Shown: positions 1 to 4,994 of the stretch, in pieces
Layout of the letters: each line of letters begins with the position of its first letter
How positions within the stretch are numbered: position 1 is the stretch's first letter
NCBI GenBank assembly: GCA_013316495.1
Contig: WSMP01000094.1
Location: forward strand, 1-6,104
Source: Angelakisella sp.
Lineage (GTDB): Bacteria > Bacillota > Clostridia > Oscillospirales > Ruminococcaceae
Direction of reading: 5' to 3'
Length of the DNA: 6,104 nt
Notes under the pieces: model-generated
The model's database searches: none
Told to the model about the DNA's origin: nothing
The model's input: the letters and a program-made list of their open reading frames with translations, nothing else
Position numbers and translations under genes: made by a program

Positions 1-11
1 CAATAAATCCC

Positions 12-18
12 CCTCCTT
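12..18 (-). promoter_or_regulatory. Possible ribosome binding site of a divergent gene off the left edge
   Basis: Read on the minus strand, these bases are AAGGAGG, a full Shine-Dalgarno match, followed by GGGGATTTATTG up to the window edge. That spacing would place a start codon at the edge (a TTG at 3-1) or just beyond it. The divergent gene is an inference: none of its coding sequence is visible, and no convincing minus-strand promoter was found between here and the plus-strand promoter. Confidence 0.25.
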
Positions 19-52
19 GTATTTTACAAATCAAAAATTTCCCCTCCCCCCC

Positions 53-80
53 TTGACAATAAGAAAAAAATGTGTATTAT
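53..80 (+). promoter_or_regulatory. Sigma-A-type promoter of the GntR/ABC operon
   Basis: A perfect -35 TTGACA (53-58) is followed after a 16-bp spacer by TATTAT (75-80), which matches the -10 consensus at 5 of 6 bases. Transcription should start near 87-88, leaving a leader of about 36 nt before the ATG at 124. The region is AT-rich against the GC-rich genes. The -10 lies inside the left arm of an 11-bp inverted repeat, so a repressor bound there would block RNA polymerase. Confidence 0.8.
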
Positions 81-107
81 TGTATTATGTGATTAGTACA
101 ATAATAC
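74..107. promoter_or_regulatory. Inverted-repeat operator, probable GntR (YtrA-type) binding site
   Basis: GTATTATTGTA (74-84) and TACAATAATAC (97-107) are perfect reverse complements across a 12-bp spacer. The left arm covers the -10 and the right arm ends just before the Shine-Dalgarno sequence. GntR-family proteins bind dyads as dimers, and YtrA-type members usually repress their own operon, so the gene starting at 124 is the natural partner. The dyad is seen directly; its ligand and regulator are inferred. A shorter dyad with related half-sites, TTGTA-TTT-TACAA, lies at 17-29 and could be an accessory site. Confidence 0.75.
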
Positions 108-123
108 GAAAGGAGGCGGGGAA

Positions 124-528
124 ATGACCTGGAACCTTACAGGGGACCGCCCCATCTGGCTCCAGCTCACCGAGCAAATCCAGCTGCGGATTGTCACCGG
201 GGAATACCGGGCGGGGGATAGACTCCCCAATGTCCGGGAACTGGCAGCGGAGGCCGCGGTGAACCCCAACACCATGCAGAAGGCCCTCACCGAGCTGGAG
301 CGGAGCGGCCTAATCTACGCCCAGCGCACCAGCGGCCGGTTCATCACCCAGGACGGAGAGCGTATCCGGGAGATGCGCCGTCAGATGGCCCAGGAGGAGA
401 CCCGGCAGTTCCTCACCCGGATGGAAGGGCTGGGCTTTTCCTCCGGGGAGACTTTGGAGCTGGTTCGCCGCCAGGTAGAGGACGGAGAAGGGAAAGCAGA
501 GGAGGAAACAGACCATGGAGCGGAGTGA
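124..528 (+). CDS. GntR-family transcriptional regulator, YtrA type
   Basis: This 134-aa protein is a DNA-binding repressor, expected in the cytoplasm. Residues about 9-77 form a GntR winged helix-turn-helix with the usual landmarks: P10-W12 at the entry to helix 1, G31-P35 (GDRLP), the helix region R38-A41, N47-T50 (NPNT), the recognition-helix stretch A54-G62 and the wing around G71-F73. Only about 57 residues follow, mostly charged helix, which is the short C-terminal domain of the YtrA subfamily and not a large FadR or HutC effector domain. The start at 124 has GAAAGGAGG (108-116) 7 nt upstream. The gene leads an operon with an ABC ATPase and permease, the normal setting for this subfamily, and a perfect dyad overlaps its own promoter, so autorepression is likely. 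In Bacillus, YtrA controls an ABC system induced by some cell-wall-active antibiotics; the signal here is unknown. Confidence 0.93.
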   Translation: MTWNLTGDRPIWLQLTEQIQLRIVTGEYRAGDRLPNVRELAAEAAVNPNTMQKALTELERSGLIYAQRTSGRFITQDGERIREMRRQMAQEETRQFLTRMEGLGFSSGETLELVRRQVEDGEGKAEEETDHGAE

Positions 529-1237
529 AGTAAAGCGGGATGGCCCGGCGCTGGAATGCCGGCAGCTTTCCAAAATCTATGGGGCGGTGCGCGCCCTGGA
601 CCAGGTGGATCTCACCATCCGGCGCGGGCGGATTGTAGGCCTGCTGGGCCCCAACGGCAGCGGAAAAACCACCCTTATCAAGACGGCAGCCGGCCTGTTA
701 AGCCCCTCGGCGGGGGAGCTGCTGGTGTGCGGCCAGCGGCCCAGCGCCGCCACCAAGGGGCTGGTCTCCTACCTGCCGGAGCGCACCTATCTCAACGACT
801 GGATGCGGGTGGAGGACATCCTTAGTATGTTCCGGGATTTTTACCGCGATTTTGACCTTCAGAAGGCGGAGGAGATGCTCTTCCGGCTGGATATCCACCG
901 CCTGGACCGCCTCCGGACCATGTCCAAGGGCACGCGGGAGAAGGTCCAGCTTATCCTGGTGATGAGCCGCAAGGCGGAGCTGTACCTTCTGGATGAGCCC
1001 ATCGGCGGGGTGGACCCGGCGGCCAGGGAGTTTATCCTCAGCACCATCATCGGCAACTACAGCGAGGAGGCCACGGTAGTGATTTCCACCCACCTCATCC
1101 GGGATGTGGAGCAGGTACTGGACGACGTTGTCTTCCTGGGATACGGGCATGTGGGACTGGCCGCCCCGGTGGAGGAGCTGCGGGAGGAAAAGGGTAAGTC
1201 CATCGATGAATTGTTCCGGGAGATTTACAGGTGTTGA
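515..1237 (+). CDS. ABC transporter ATP-binding protein (YtrB-like)
   Basis: This 240-aa nucleotide-binding subunit should power the membrane protein encoded at 1371-2285. Visible motifs: Walker A GPNGSGKTT (45-53), Walker B LYLLDEP (156-162, E161 the likely catalytic base), D-loop GGVDP (164-168) and switch histidine H193. The signature is MSKGTREK (136-143) in place of LSGGQ, a variant common in YtrB-like and other ABC-2-associated ATPases. The Q-loop position reads YLPE (86-89), so Glu replaces the usual Gln. The length fits a single-domain ATPase without the longer C-terminal extension of drug-export types. The ATG at 515 overlaps the regulator gene by 14 nt and has AGGAGG (500-505) 9 nt upstream inside it, so translation of the two is probably coupled. 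Substrate is unknown; efflux or envelope stress is inferred from the GntR partner. Confidence 0.93.
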   Translation: MERSEVKRDGPALECRQLSKIYGAVRALDQVDLTIRRGRIVGLLGPNGSGKTTLIKTAAGLLSPSAGELLVCGQRPSAATKGLVSYLPERTYLNDWMRVEDILSMFRDFYRDFDLQKAEEMLFRLDIHRLDRLRTMSKGTREKVQLILVMSRKAELYLLDEPIGGVDPAAREFILSTIIGNYSEEATVVISTHLIRDVEQVLDDVVFLGYGHVGLAAPVEELREEKGKSIDELFREIYRC

Positions 1238-1282
1238 AAAAACGTTTGAGATGATGAACTTGTGTGGAAGAAGGCTGTAGCC

Positions 1283-1330
1283 GGGCTGTTTTTGGTTCAA
1301 AAAGGGGCTGTTTTTAACCCAAAACGGCCC
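1283..1330 (+). other. Hairpin region with alternative pairings between ABC ATPase and permease
   Basis: GGGCTGTTTTT occurs twice (1283-1293 and 1305-1315). Either copy can pair with AAAACGGCCC (1321-1330). The nearer copy gives a 10-bp stem, 1305-1314 with 1321-1330, containing one G-U pair and a 6-nt loop. A small stem, TTTTTG (1289-1294) with CAAAAA (1298-1303), competes with the upstream pairing. In the plus-strand RNA the stem is unbroken, while minus-strand RNA would have a C-A mismatch. No U-run follows on the plus strand, so this is not a classical terminator; mRNA processing, stabilisation or attenuation is an inference. Confidence 0.5.
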
Positions 1331-1336
1331 GAAAAG

Positions 1337-1351
1337 GGGCAAAAAACGCCC
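1337..1351 (+). other. Short hairpin just upstream of the permease ribosome binding site
   Basis: GGGC (1337-1340) can pair with GCCC (1348-1351) around a 7-nt AAAAAAC loop, ending 2 nt before the GGAGG at 1354. It forms the last element of the hairpin-rich gap. With a four-base stem it is weak alone, but it sits where it could affect ribosome access to the permease start. Confidence 0.35.
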
Positions 1352-1353
1352 TT

Positions 1354-1358
1354 GGAGG
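1354..1358 (+). promoter_or_regulatory. Ribosome binding site of the permease, long spacing
   Basis: GGAGG lies 12 nt before the ATG at 1371, longer than the usual 5-9. The nearer ATG at 1361 is only 2 nt away and opens a five-codon frame that stops at 1376-1378, overlapping the permease start, so it cannot start the permease. The long spacing suggests less efficient initiation than for the two genes upstream. Confidence 0.65.
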
Positions 1359-1370
1359 AAATGCTGAATT

Positions 1371-2285
1371 ATGAATAAACTGTTAAAATACGAATTTCGG
1401 GCCACTTTGCGCCTATATTTGCCCCTTTACCTGGTGATGCTGGGCTTTGCGGTGTTGGGACGATTTTCCCTCTGGGGAGTTCCCTGGAAGGTCACCGTCC
1501 AGGAGGACCTGGTGGGGTGGACCAACCTTAGCGTCTCGGTGGCCGGGACGGGGGTGGGCAACGAGGTGCTTGCCATTTTGCTTAACATCGTGCTGACCGG
1601 CAATGTGCTGGTGCTGCTGGGGGCCATGGTGGTCCACTTTATCATCACCCTCCAGCGCTTTTGGAAAAACCTCATGGGGGATGAGGGGTACCTGATGTTT
1701 ACCCTGCCGGTTTCCACCGGGGAGCTCCTTTGGTCCAAGGCCATCTGCGCCTTTGTCTGGGGGGTTGTCACTGCCCTGATGGTGCTCCTTTCGGTGCTGG
1801 TGCTGGCCTGGCATCCCCAGCTGGTCCAGGCGGTGAAGCAGGAGCTTTCCACCATCGCCCCGGAGGAATGGCAGCTCATTCTTCAGATGCTGCATAGCGT
1901 TCTCCCGCCGGTGATGTGGCTCATCCTGGTGGCGGAGGCTGTGATAAGCGGCGTGGGGGGCCTCTTCCTTCTCTACAGCGCTATGGCTATCGGCCACACG
2001 GTGAAGAACCACAAGGTGCTGGCTTCGGTAGGGGCCTATGGAATAATCTCCATGGTGCTGGGCACCGCGGCCTCCCTGCTGATGAATCTTCTCCTCCCGC
2101 TGATGGCTGGTATCCCCCAGGATATCCAGCTAAACTCCCTTTCGGATCTGCTTCTGTTCAGCTACCAGATAGGGCGGTTCATGACGGGGATATGGCTGGT
2201 GGCTTTGGTTATTGACCTGTTGAGCGCCATTGGTGGCTTTCTGCTGGCCCGCCACCTGCTGAACACCCAGCTAAACCTGGAATAA
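1371..2285 (+). CDS. ABC-2 type transporter permease
   Basis: This 304-aa integral membrane protein is the likely partner of the ATPase encoded just upstream. About six hydrophobic segments are visible: residues ~14-32, 65-92, 122-147, 176-208, 217-245 and 272-297. The cytoplasmic loop after the second segment holds a run from R96 to K123 (RFWKN, then GYLMFTLPVS at 106-115) of a kind seen in Firmicutes ABC-2 permeases next to GntR/YtrB-like genes. The N-terminus, short and basic with an amphipathic MNKLLKYEF start, also fits. Only one permease is present, so a homodimer with two ATPase subunits is the simplest complex. It is separated from the ATPase gene by 133 nt of hairpin-forming sequence with no clear promoter, and is followed by a strong terminator. 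The substrate cannot be read from the sequence. Confidence 0.85.
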   Translation: MNKLLKYEFRATLRLYLPLYLVMLGFAVLGRFSLWGVPWKVTVQEDLVGWTNLSVSVAGTGVGNEVLAILLNIVLTGNVLVLLGAMVVHFIITLQRFWKNLMGDEGYLMFTLPVSTGELLWSKAICAFVWGVVTALMVLLSVLVLAWHPQLVQAVKQELSTIAPEEWQLILQMLHSVLPPVMWLILVAEAVISGVGGLFLLYSAMAIGHTVKNHKVLASVGAYGIISMVLGTAASLLMNLLLPLMAGIPQDIQLNSLSDLLLFSYQIGRFMTGIWLVALVIDLLSAIGGFLLARHLLNTQLNLE

Positions 2286-2320
2286 AACAGGGCGCGGCAG
2301 CTCCTCTGGGAGGGGATAGA

Positions 2321-2363
2321 AAGACGGGTCCGGAGCGTCGCCCCGGACCCGTCTTTTATTTTT
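2321..2363 (+). terminator. Intrinsic terminator of the GntR/ABC operon, shared with the convergent metal operon
   Basis: GACGGGTCCGG (2323-2333) pairs perfectly with CCGGACCCGTC (2343-2353) around a 9-nt loop; A2321-A2322 with T2354-T2355 extend the stem to 13 bp. TTTTATTTTT (2354-2363) follows, giving a strong plus-strand terminator 36 nt after the permease stop. The TAA of the convergent ATPase gene (2358-2356) falls within this U-tract. On the minus strand the same stem is followed by TTTCTATC, a poorer U-tract, so termination there is probably weaker. Confidence 0.93.
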
Positions 2364-4203
2364 CTACCTTCAAAGCGCGCATGGCGTTGAGGATGGCGAG
2401 AACGGAGACCCCCACGTCGGCGAAGACAGCCTCCCACATATTTGCCATTCCCCTGGCCCCCAGAAGGAGGACAACCCCCTTCACCACCAGGGCGAAGATG
2501 ATGTTCTGCCGGGCGATGGACAGGGTCCGGCGGGCAATGGCGATGGCCGCCGGGAGCTTTTCGATGGCGTCGTCCATCAGCACCACATCCGCCGCCTCGA
2601 TGGCTGCATCGGAGCCGAGGCCCCCCATGGCGATGCCCACATCCGCCCTGGAGAGGACCGGCGCGTCGTTGATGCCGTCCCCCACAAAGGCCAGCTTTCC
2701 GCTTCGGGAGGTCTCTTCCAAGAGTCGCTCCACCTGCTCCACCTTATCGCCGGGAAGCAGCTGGCTGTGGACCTCGTCCAGGCCCAGCTCCCTGGCCACG
2801 GCCTCCCCCACTTCCTTGGCGTCCCCGGTGAGCATCACCGTCTTTTTGACGCCTCCGGCGCGGAGGGCGGCGATGGCACCGCTGGCCTCCGGCTTCACCT
2901 CGTCCGAGATGACGATATGCCCGGCGTAGCTTCCCTCCACCGCCAGATGGACGATGGTGCCGGTCCTTTCGCAGTCCTCCCAGGGAATGCCCCTTTCCGC
3001 CATCAGCTTTTGGTTGCCGGCCAGGACGGTTTTTCCATCCACCACCGCCTGAATCCCCCGGCCGGAAAGCTCCTCCACCGCCCCCAGGCGGGTGGCGTCC
3101 AGCTCCTTCCCCCATGCCTTCCGCAGGGAATGGGAGATGGGATGCTCCGAGTAGCTTTCCGCCAAGGCGCAAAGCTCCAAGAGCTCCGCCTCCTCCATCC
3201 CCTGGGGATGGATAGCGGTGACCTGAAACACCCCCTTGGTGAGGGTGCCGGTCTTATCAAAGACCACCACCTGGGTATCCGCCAGGGCCTCCAGGTAGCT
3301 GCTGCCCTTTACCAGCACGCCAATCTTGGATTCCCCGCCAATCCCCCCGAAAAAGCTGAGGGGCACCGAAATCACCAGGGCGCAGGGACAGGAAATCACC
3401 AGGAAGATAAGGGCCCGATGGACCCCCTCCTGCCAGCTTACCGAGGTAAGGAGAGGCGACAGAACCGCCAGCAGCACTGCCGCCACCACCACCACCGGGG
3501 TGTAGTACCGGGCGAACCGGGTGATGAAGTTTTCCACCTTGGCCTTTTTGGTGCTGGCGTTTTCCACCAGGTCCAGGATGCGGGCCACTGTGGATTCCCC
3601 ATAGACCTTGGTGGCCCGCACCCGCAGCAGCCCGCTTTGGTTGATGCAGCCACTGATTACCGGGTCGCCGGGGGCGACGGCGCGGGGCAGACTCTCCCCA
3701 GTGAGGGCGGCGGTATCCAGGGAGGAGTTCCCTTCCAGCACCACCCCGTCCAGAGGGATACGCTCCCCGGCTTTGACGACGATGGTATCCCCCACCGCCA
3801 CCTCCTCCGGATCCACCTGGCGGAGAAGTCCGTTCTCCTCGATGTTGGCGTAATCCGGACGAATGTCCATCAGGGCGGCGATGGAGCGGCGGGAACGGCC
3901 CACCGCCACGCTTTGAAACAGCTCTCCGGTTTGGTAAAAGAGCATCACTGCCACCGCCTCCGGGTATTCCCCGGTGAAAAAGGCCCCCACGGTGGCTAAG
4001 GCCATCAGAAAGTTTTCGTCAAAGACCTGGCCGTTTATAATATTTCGGGCCGCCTTCCAAAGGACATCCCAGCCAATAATGGCGTAGGCCGGCAGGAGGA
4101 TGAGGAGCTTTCCGACCCCCTCCAAGGGCAGCAGCAGGCCCAGAAGGAAGAGGAGGCCGCTAGCCAGGATACGATACAGGGTCCTTTTTTGCTTCTTCGT
4201 CAT
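2356..4203 (-). CDS. cadA: P1B-type heavy-metal-transporting ATPase, Zn/Cd/Pb class (CadA/ZntA-like)
   Basis: This 615-aa ATPase should export divalent Zn, Cd or Pb across the cytoplasmic membrane. In order: N-terminal membrane helices (~9-100), actuator TGES (168-171), the metal-site CPC (272-274) in the sixth helix, phosphorylation motif DKTGT (D316-T320), the nucleotide-domain HP (354-355), TGD (459-461), the hinge GDGIND (508-513) and two final helices. K575 in helix 7 and D596 in helix 8 are 21 residues apart, the same spacing as the paired Lys and Asp of E. coli ZntA, which places it in the Zn/Cd/Pb group and not the Cu group. No HMA domain is fused; a separate gene upstream supplies one. 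I chose the ATG at 4203 (MTKKQKR) because GGAAGG lies upstream and the open frame before it, back to 4410, is an out-of-frame overlap of the HMA gene. The symbol marks the family; the actual metal is not proven. Confidence 0.95.
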   Translation of the reverse strand: MTKKQKRTLYRILASGLLFLLGLLLPLEGVGKLLILLPAYAIIGWDVLWKAARNIINGQVFDENFLMALATVGAFFTGEYPEAVAVMLFYQTGELFQSVAVGRSRRSIAALMDIRPDYANIEENGLLRQVDPEEVAVGDTIVVKAGERIPLDGVVLEGNSSLDTAALTGESLPRAVAPGDPVISGCINQSGLLRVRATKVYGESTVARILDLVENASTKKAKVENFITRFARYYTPVVVVAAVLLAVLSPLLTSVSWQEGVHRALIFLVISCPCALVISVPLSFFGGIGGESKIGVLVKGSSYLEALADTQVVVFDKTGTLTKGVFQVTAIHPQGMEEAELLELCALAESYSEHPISHSLRKAWGKELDATRLGAVEELSGRGIQAVVDGKTVLAGNQKLMAERGIPWEDCERTGTIVHLAVEGSYAGHIVISDEVKPEASGAIAALRAGGVKKTVMLTGDAKEVGEAVARELGLDEVHSQLLPGDKVEQVERLLEETSRSGKLAFVGDGINDAPVLSRADVGIAMGGLGSDAAIEAADVVLMDDAIEKLPAAIAIARRTLSIARQNIIFALVVKGVVLLLGARGMANMWEAVFADVGVSVLAILNAMRALKVEK

Positions 4204-4220
4204 GGGGCACCCTTCCTTCC

Positions 4221-4442
4221 CTACCTCAGCACAATCTGGCAGTCCGGCTCCACCTTTTTGCAGACCCGCACCACCTCCTGCATCACCTCGTCCATGCGCC
4301 CGTCCTCGGTTTCGATGGTGAGCTTCTGGCTCATGAAGCTGACGGTGGCAGAGAGGACACCGTCGATACGCCGGATACCGTCCTCCATTTTCGCGGCGCA
4401 GTTGGCGCAATCCAGGTCAATCAGTTTGTAGCTCTTTCTCAT
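4221..4442 (-). CDS. Free-standing heavy-metal-associated (HMA) domain protein
   Basis: This 73-aa cytoplasmic protein is one HMA (MerP/ATX1-like) ferredoxin-fold domain. The metal-binding loop is LDCANCA, with C12 and C15 the CxxC pair and D11 preceding it; a DCxxC loop is common in domains of Zn/Cd ATPases. C61 and C68 near the C-terminus are additional cysteines. It ends 17 nt before the ATPase start and begins 28 nt after the ArsR stop, so the three are one operon. The start at 4442 (MRKSY) was preferred to the upstream in-frame ATG at 4523 because AAAGGGG lies 8 nt before it and the longer version would overlap the ArsR gene and add residues foreign to the fold. It probably corresponds to the N-terminal domain of CadA-type pumps carried as a separate gene. 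Binding or delivery of metal to the pump is an inference. Confidence 0.9.
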   Translation of the reverse strand: MRKSYKLIDLDCANCAAKMEDGIRRIDGVLSATVSFMSQKLTIETEDGRMDEVMQEVVRVCKKVEPDCQIVLR

Positions 4443-4470
4443 GTCTCTTTCCCCTTTCCCAAAAATCGGT

Positions 4471-4830
4471 CTATTCGGTGACATGCTCCATCCCCTGGCC
4501 GATGATGGCGCGGACATGGGCATCTGCCAGGGAGTAGAACACCGTCTTGCCCTGGCGGCGGTACTTCACCAGCTTGCTCTTTTTCAGCGTCTGGAGCTGG
4601 TGGGAGATGGCGGACTGGGTCATTCCCAGCAGCTGGGCGATATCGCAGACGCACATCTCCGACTGGAACAGCGCATAGAGGATGCGGATACGGGTGGAAT
4701 CCCCAAAGACCTTAAAGAGCTCCGCCAGGTCGAAAAGGGTCTCCTCCTCCGGCATCTCCTGGTTCACCCGCTGAATCACCTCCTCGTGGAGGTGCATATA
4801 GCCGCAATGGGGAGCCTGGCTTCCGGACAT
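4471..4830 (-). CDS. ArsR/SmtB-family metal-sensing repressor (CadC-like)
   Basis: This 119-aa winged-helix repressor should bind its operator without metal and release it when Zn, Cd or Pb binds. The core runs from DLAELFKVFGD (34-44) through the recognition helix TQSAISHQL (71-79) to the wing (KYRRQGKTVFY, 89-99). Two known sensor sites can be read. EMCVCD (58-63) carries C60 and C62, the CxC of the CadC alpha-3 site, with N-terminal H8, C9, H13 and H15 as possible extra ligands. D103, H105, H116 and E119 reproduce the DxH...HxxE alpha-5 site of SmtB and CadC; E119 is the last residue. An open frame extends to a TTG at 4863, but that TTG sits at the predicted transcription start. The ATG at 4830 has AAAGGA 8 nt upstream and gives a length close to CadC (122 aa). 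It leads the operon containing the HMA protein and the ATPase. Confidence 0.93.
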   Translation of the reverse strand: MSGSQAPHCGYMHLHEEVIQRVNQEMPEEETLFDLAELFKVFGDSTRIRILYALFQSEMCVCDIAQLLGMTQSAISHQLQTLKKSKLVKYRRQGKTVFYSLADAHVRAIIGQGMEHVTE

Positions 4831-4838
4831 TTCCATCA

Positions 4839-4844
4839 TCCTTT
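4839..4844 (-). promoter_or_regulatory. Ribosome binding site that sets the ArsR start
   Basis: The minus strand reads AAAGGA here, 8 nt before the ATG at 4830-4828. Two other in-frame ATGs (4839-4837 and 4836-4834) touch or nearly touch this element and cannot use it. This, with the promoter position, favours the 119-aa protein over longer versions. Confidence 0.7.
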
Positions 4845-4866
4845 CATATGAGCGATTGTTCAATTG
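4845..4866. promoter_or_regulatory. Candidate ArsR/SmtB operator
   Basis: An imperfect 22-bp dyad, CATATGAGCGA/TTGTTCAATTG, matches at 7 of 11 positions about a centre at 4855.5. The core TGAGC-N4-GTTCA resembles the TGA...TTCA half-sites of SmtB, CzrA and CadC operators. It covers the predicted transcription start (about 4862), a position where bound repressor would block initiation. The dyad is visible; assignment to the adjacent repressor is inferred. Confidence 0.6.
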
Positions 4867-4868
4867 TT

Positions 4869-4897
4869 ATTATAAACTTGGGCAAAGGATTTGTCAA
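4869..4897 (-). promoter_or_regulatory. Consensus sigma-A promoter of the metal-efflux operon
   Basis: On the minus strand, TTGACA (4897-4892) and TATAAT (4874-4869) match the -35 and -10 consensus at every base with the ideal 17-bp spacer. Transcription should begin near 4862, giving a leader of about 32 nt before the ArsR ATG at 4830. A promoter this strong needs tight repression, which fits a metal-released repressor acting at the adjacent dyad. Confidence 0.92.
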
Positions 4898-4994
4898 GGG
4901 GTAAAATACATTTTCCGGGAAAGTCTGGGGAGCTTCTGTGTTTAGCCCGCTTCGGCCCGGCCCATACTCCAGATAAAAAGGGGGGGACTTTTGG

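Noticed and set aside
1361..1378. Five-codon mini-frame (ATG to TAA) overlapping the permease start
   Set aside because: Its ATG is only 2 nt from GGAGG, too close for efficient initiation, and nothing else suggests a leader peptide.
698..1405. Minus-strand open frame opposite the ABC ATPase gene
   Set aside because: There is no recognisable protein pattern, and the plus-strand frame contains every ABC ATPase motif.
2767..3999. Long plus-strand open frame of about 410 codons opposite the ATPase gene
   Set aside because: It is low-complexity His/Gly/Pro-rich translation with no domain pattern and lies antisense to a gene whose motifs are all intact; open antisense frames are expected in high-GC genes.
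4204..4410. N-terminal extension of the ATPase frame to give a 684-aa protein
   Set aside because: The extra 69 residues are an Arg/Gly/His-rich out-of-frame reading of the HMA gene with no ATPase similarity. The ATG at 4203 has a ribosome binding site and begins a normal basic, then hydrophobic, N-terminus.
4836..4847. Three-codon upstream frame (ATG AAA GGA TGA) in the ArsR leader
   Set aside because: It has no ribosome binding site of its own and contains the one used by the ArsR gene, so it is most likely chance.
4878..4907. Plus-strand promoter for the LCP-like gene (TTGGGC-N18-TAAAAT)
   Set aside because: The -35 matches only TTG. The other candidate, TTGTCA at 4891-4896, has no -10 at suitable spacing. 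The real promoter could not be identified.
4924..4973. Hairpin TCTGG/CCAGA upstream of the LCP-like gene
   Set aside because: The five-base stem has a 40-nt loop and no U-run, so there is no support for a terminator or riboswitch.
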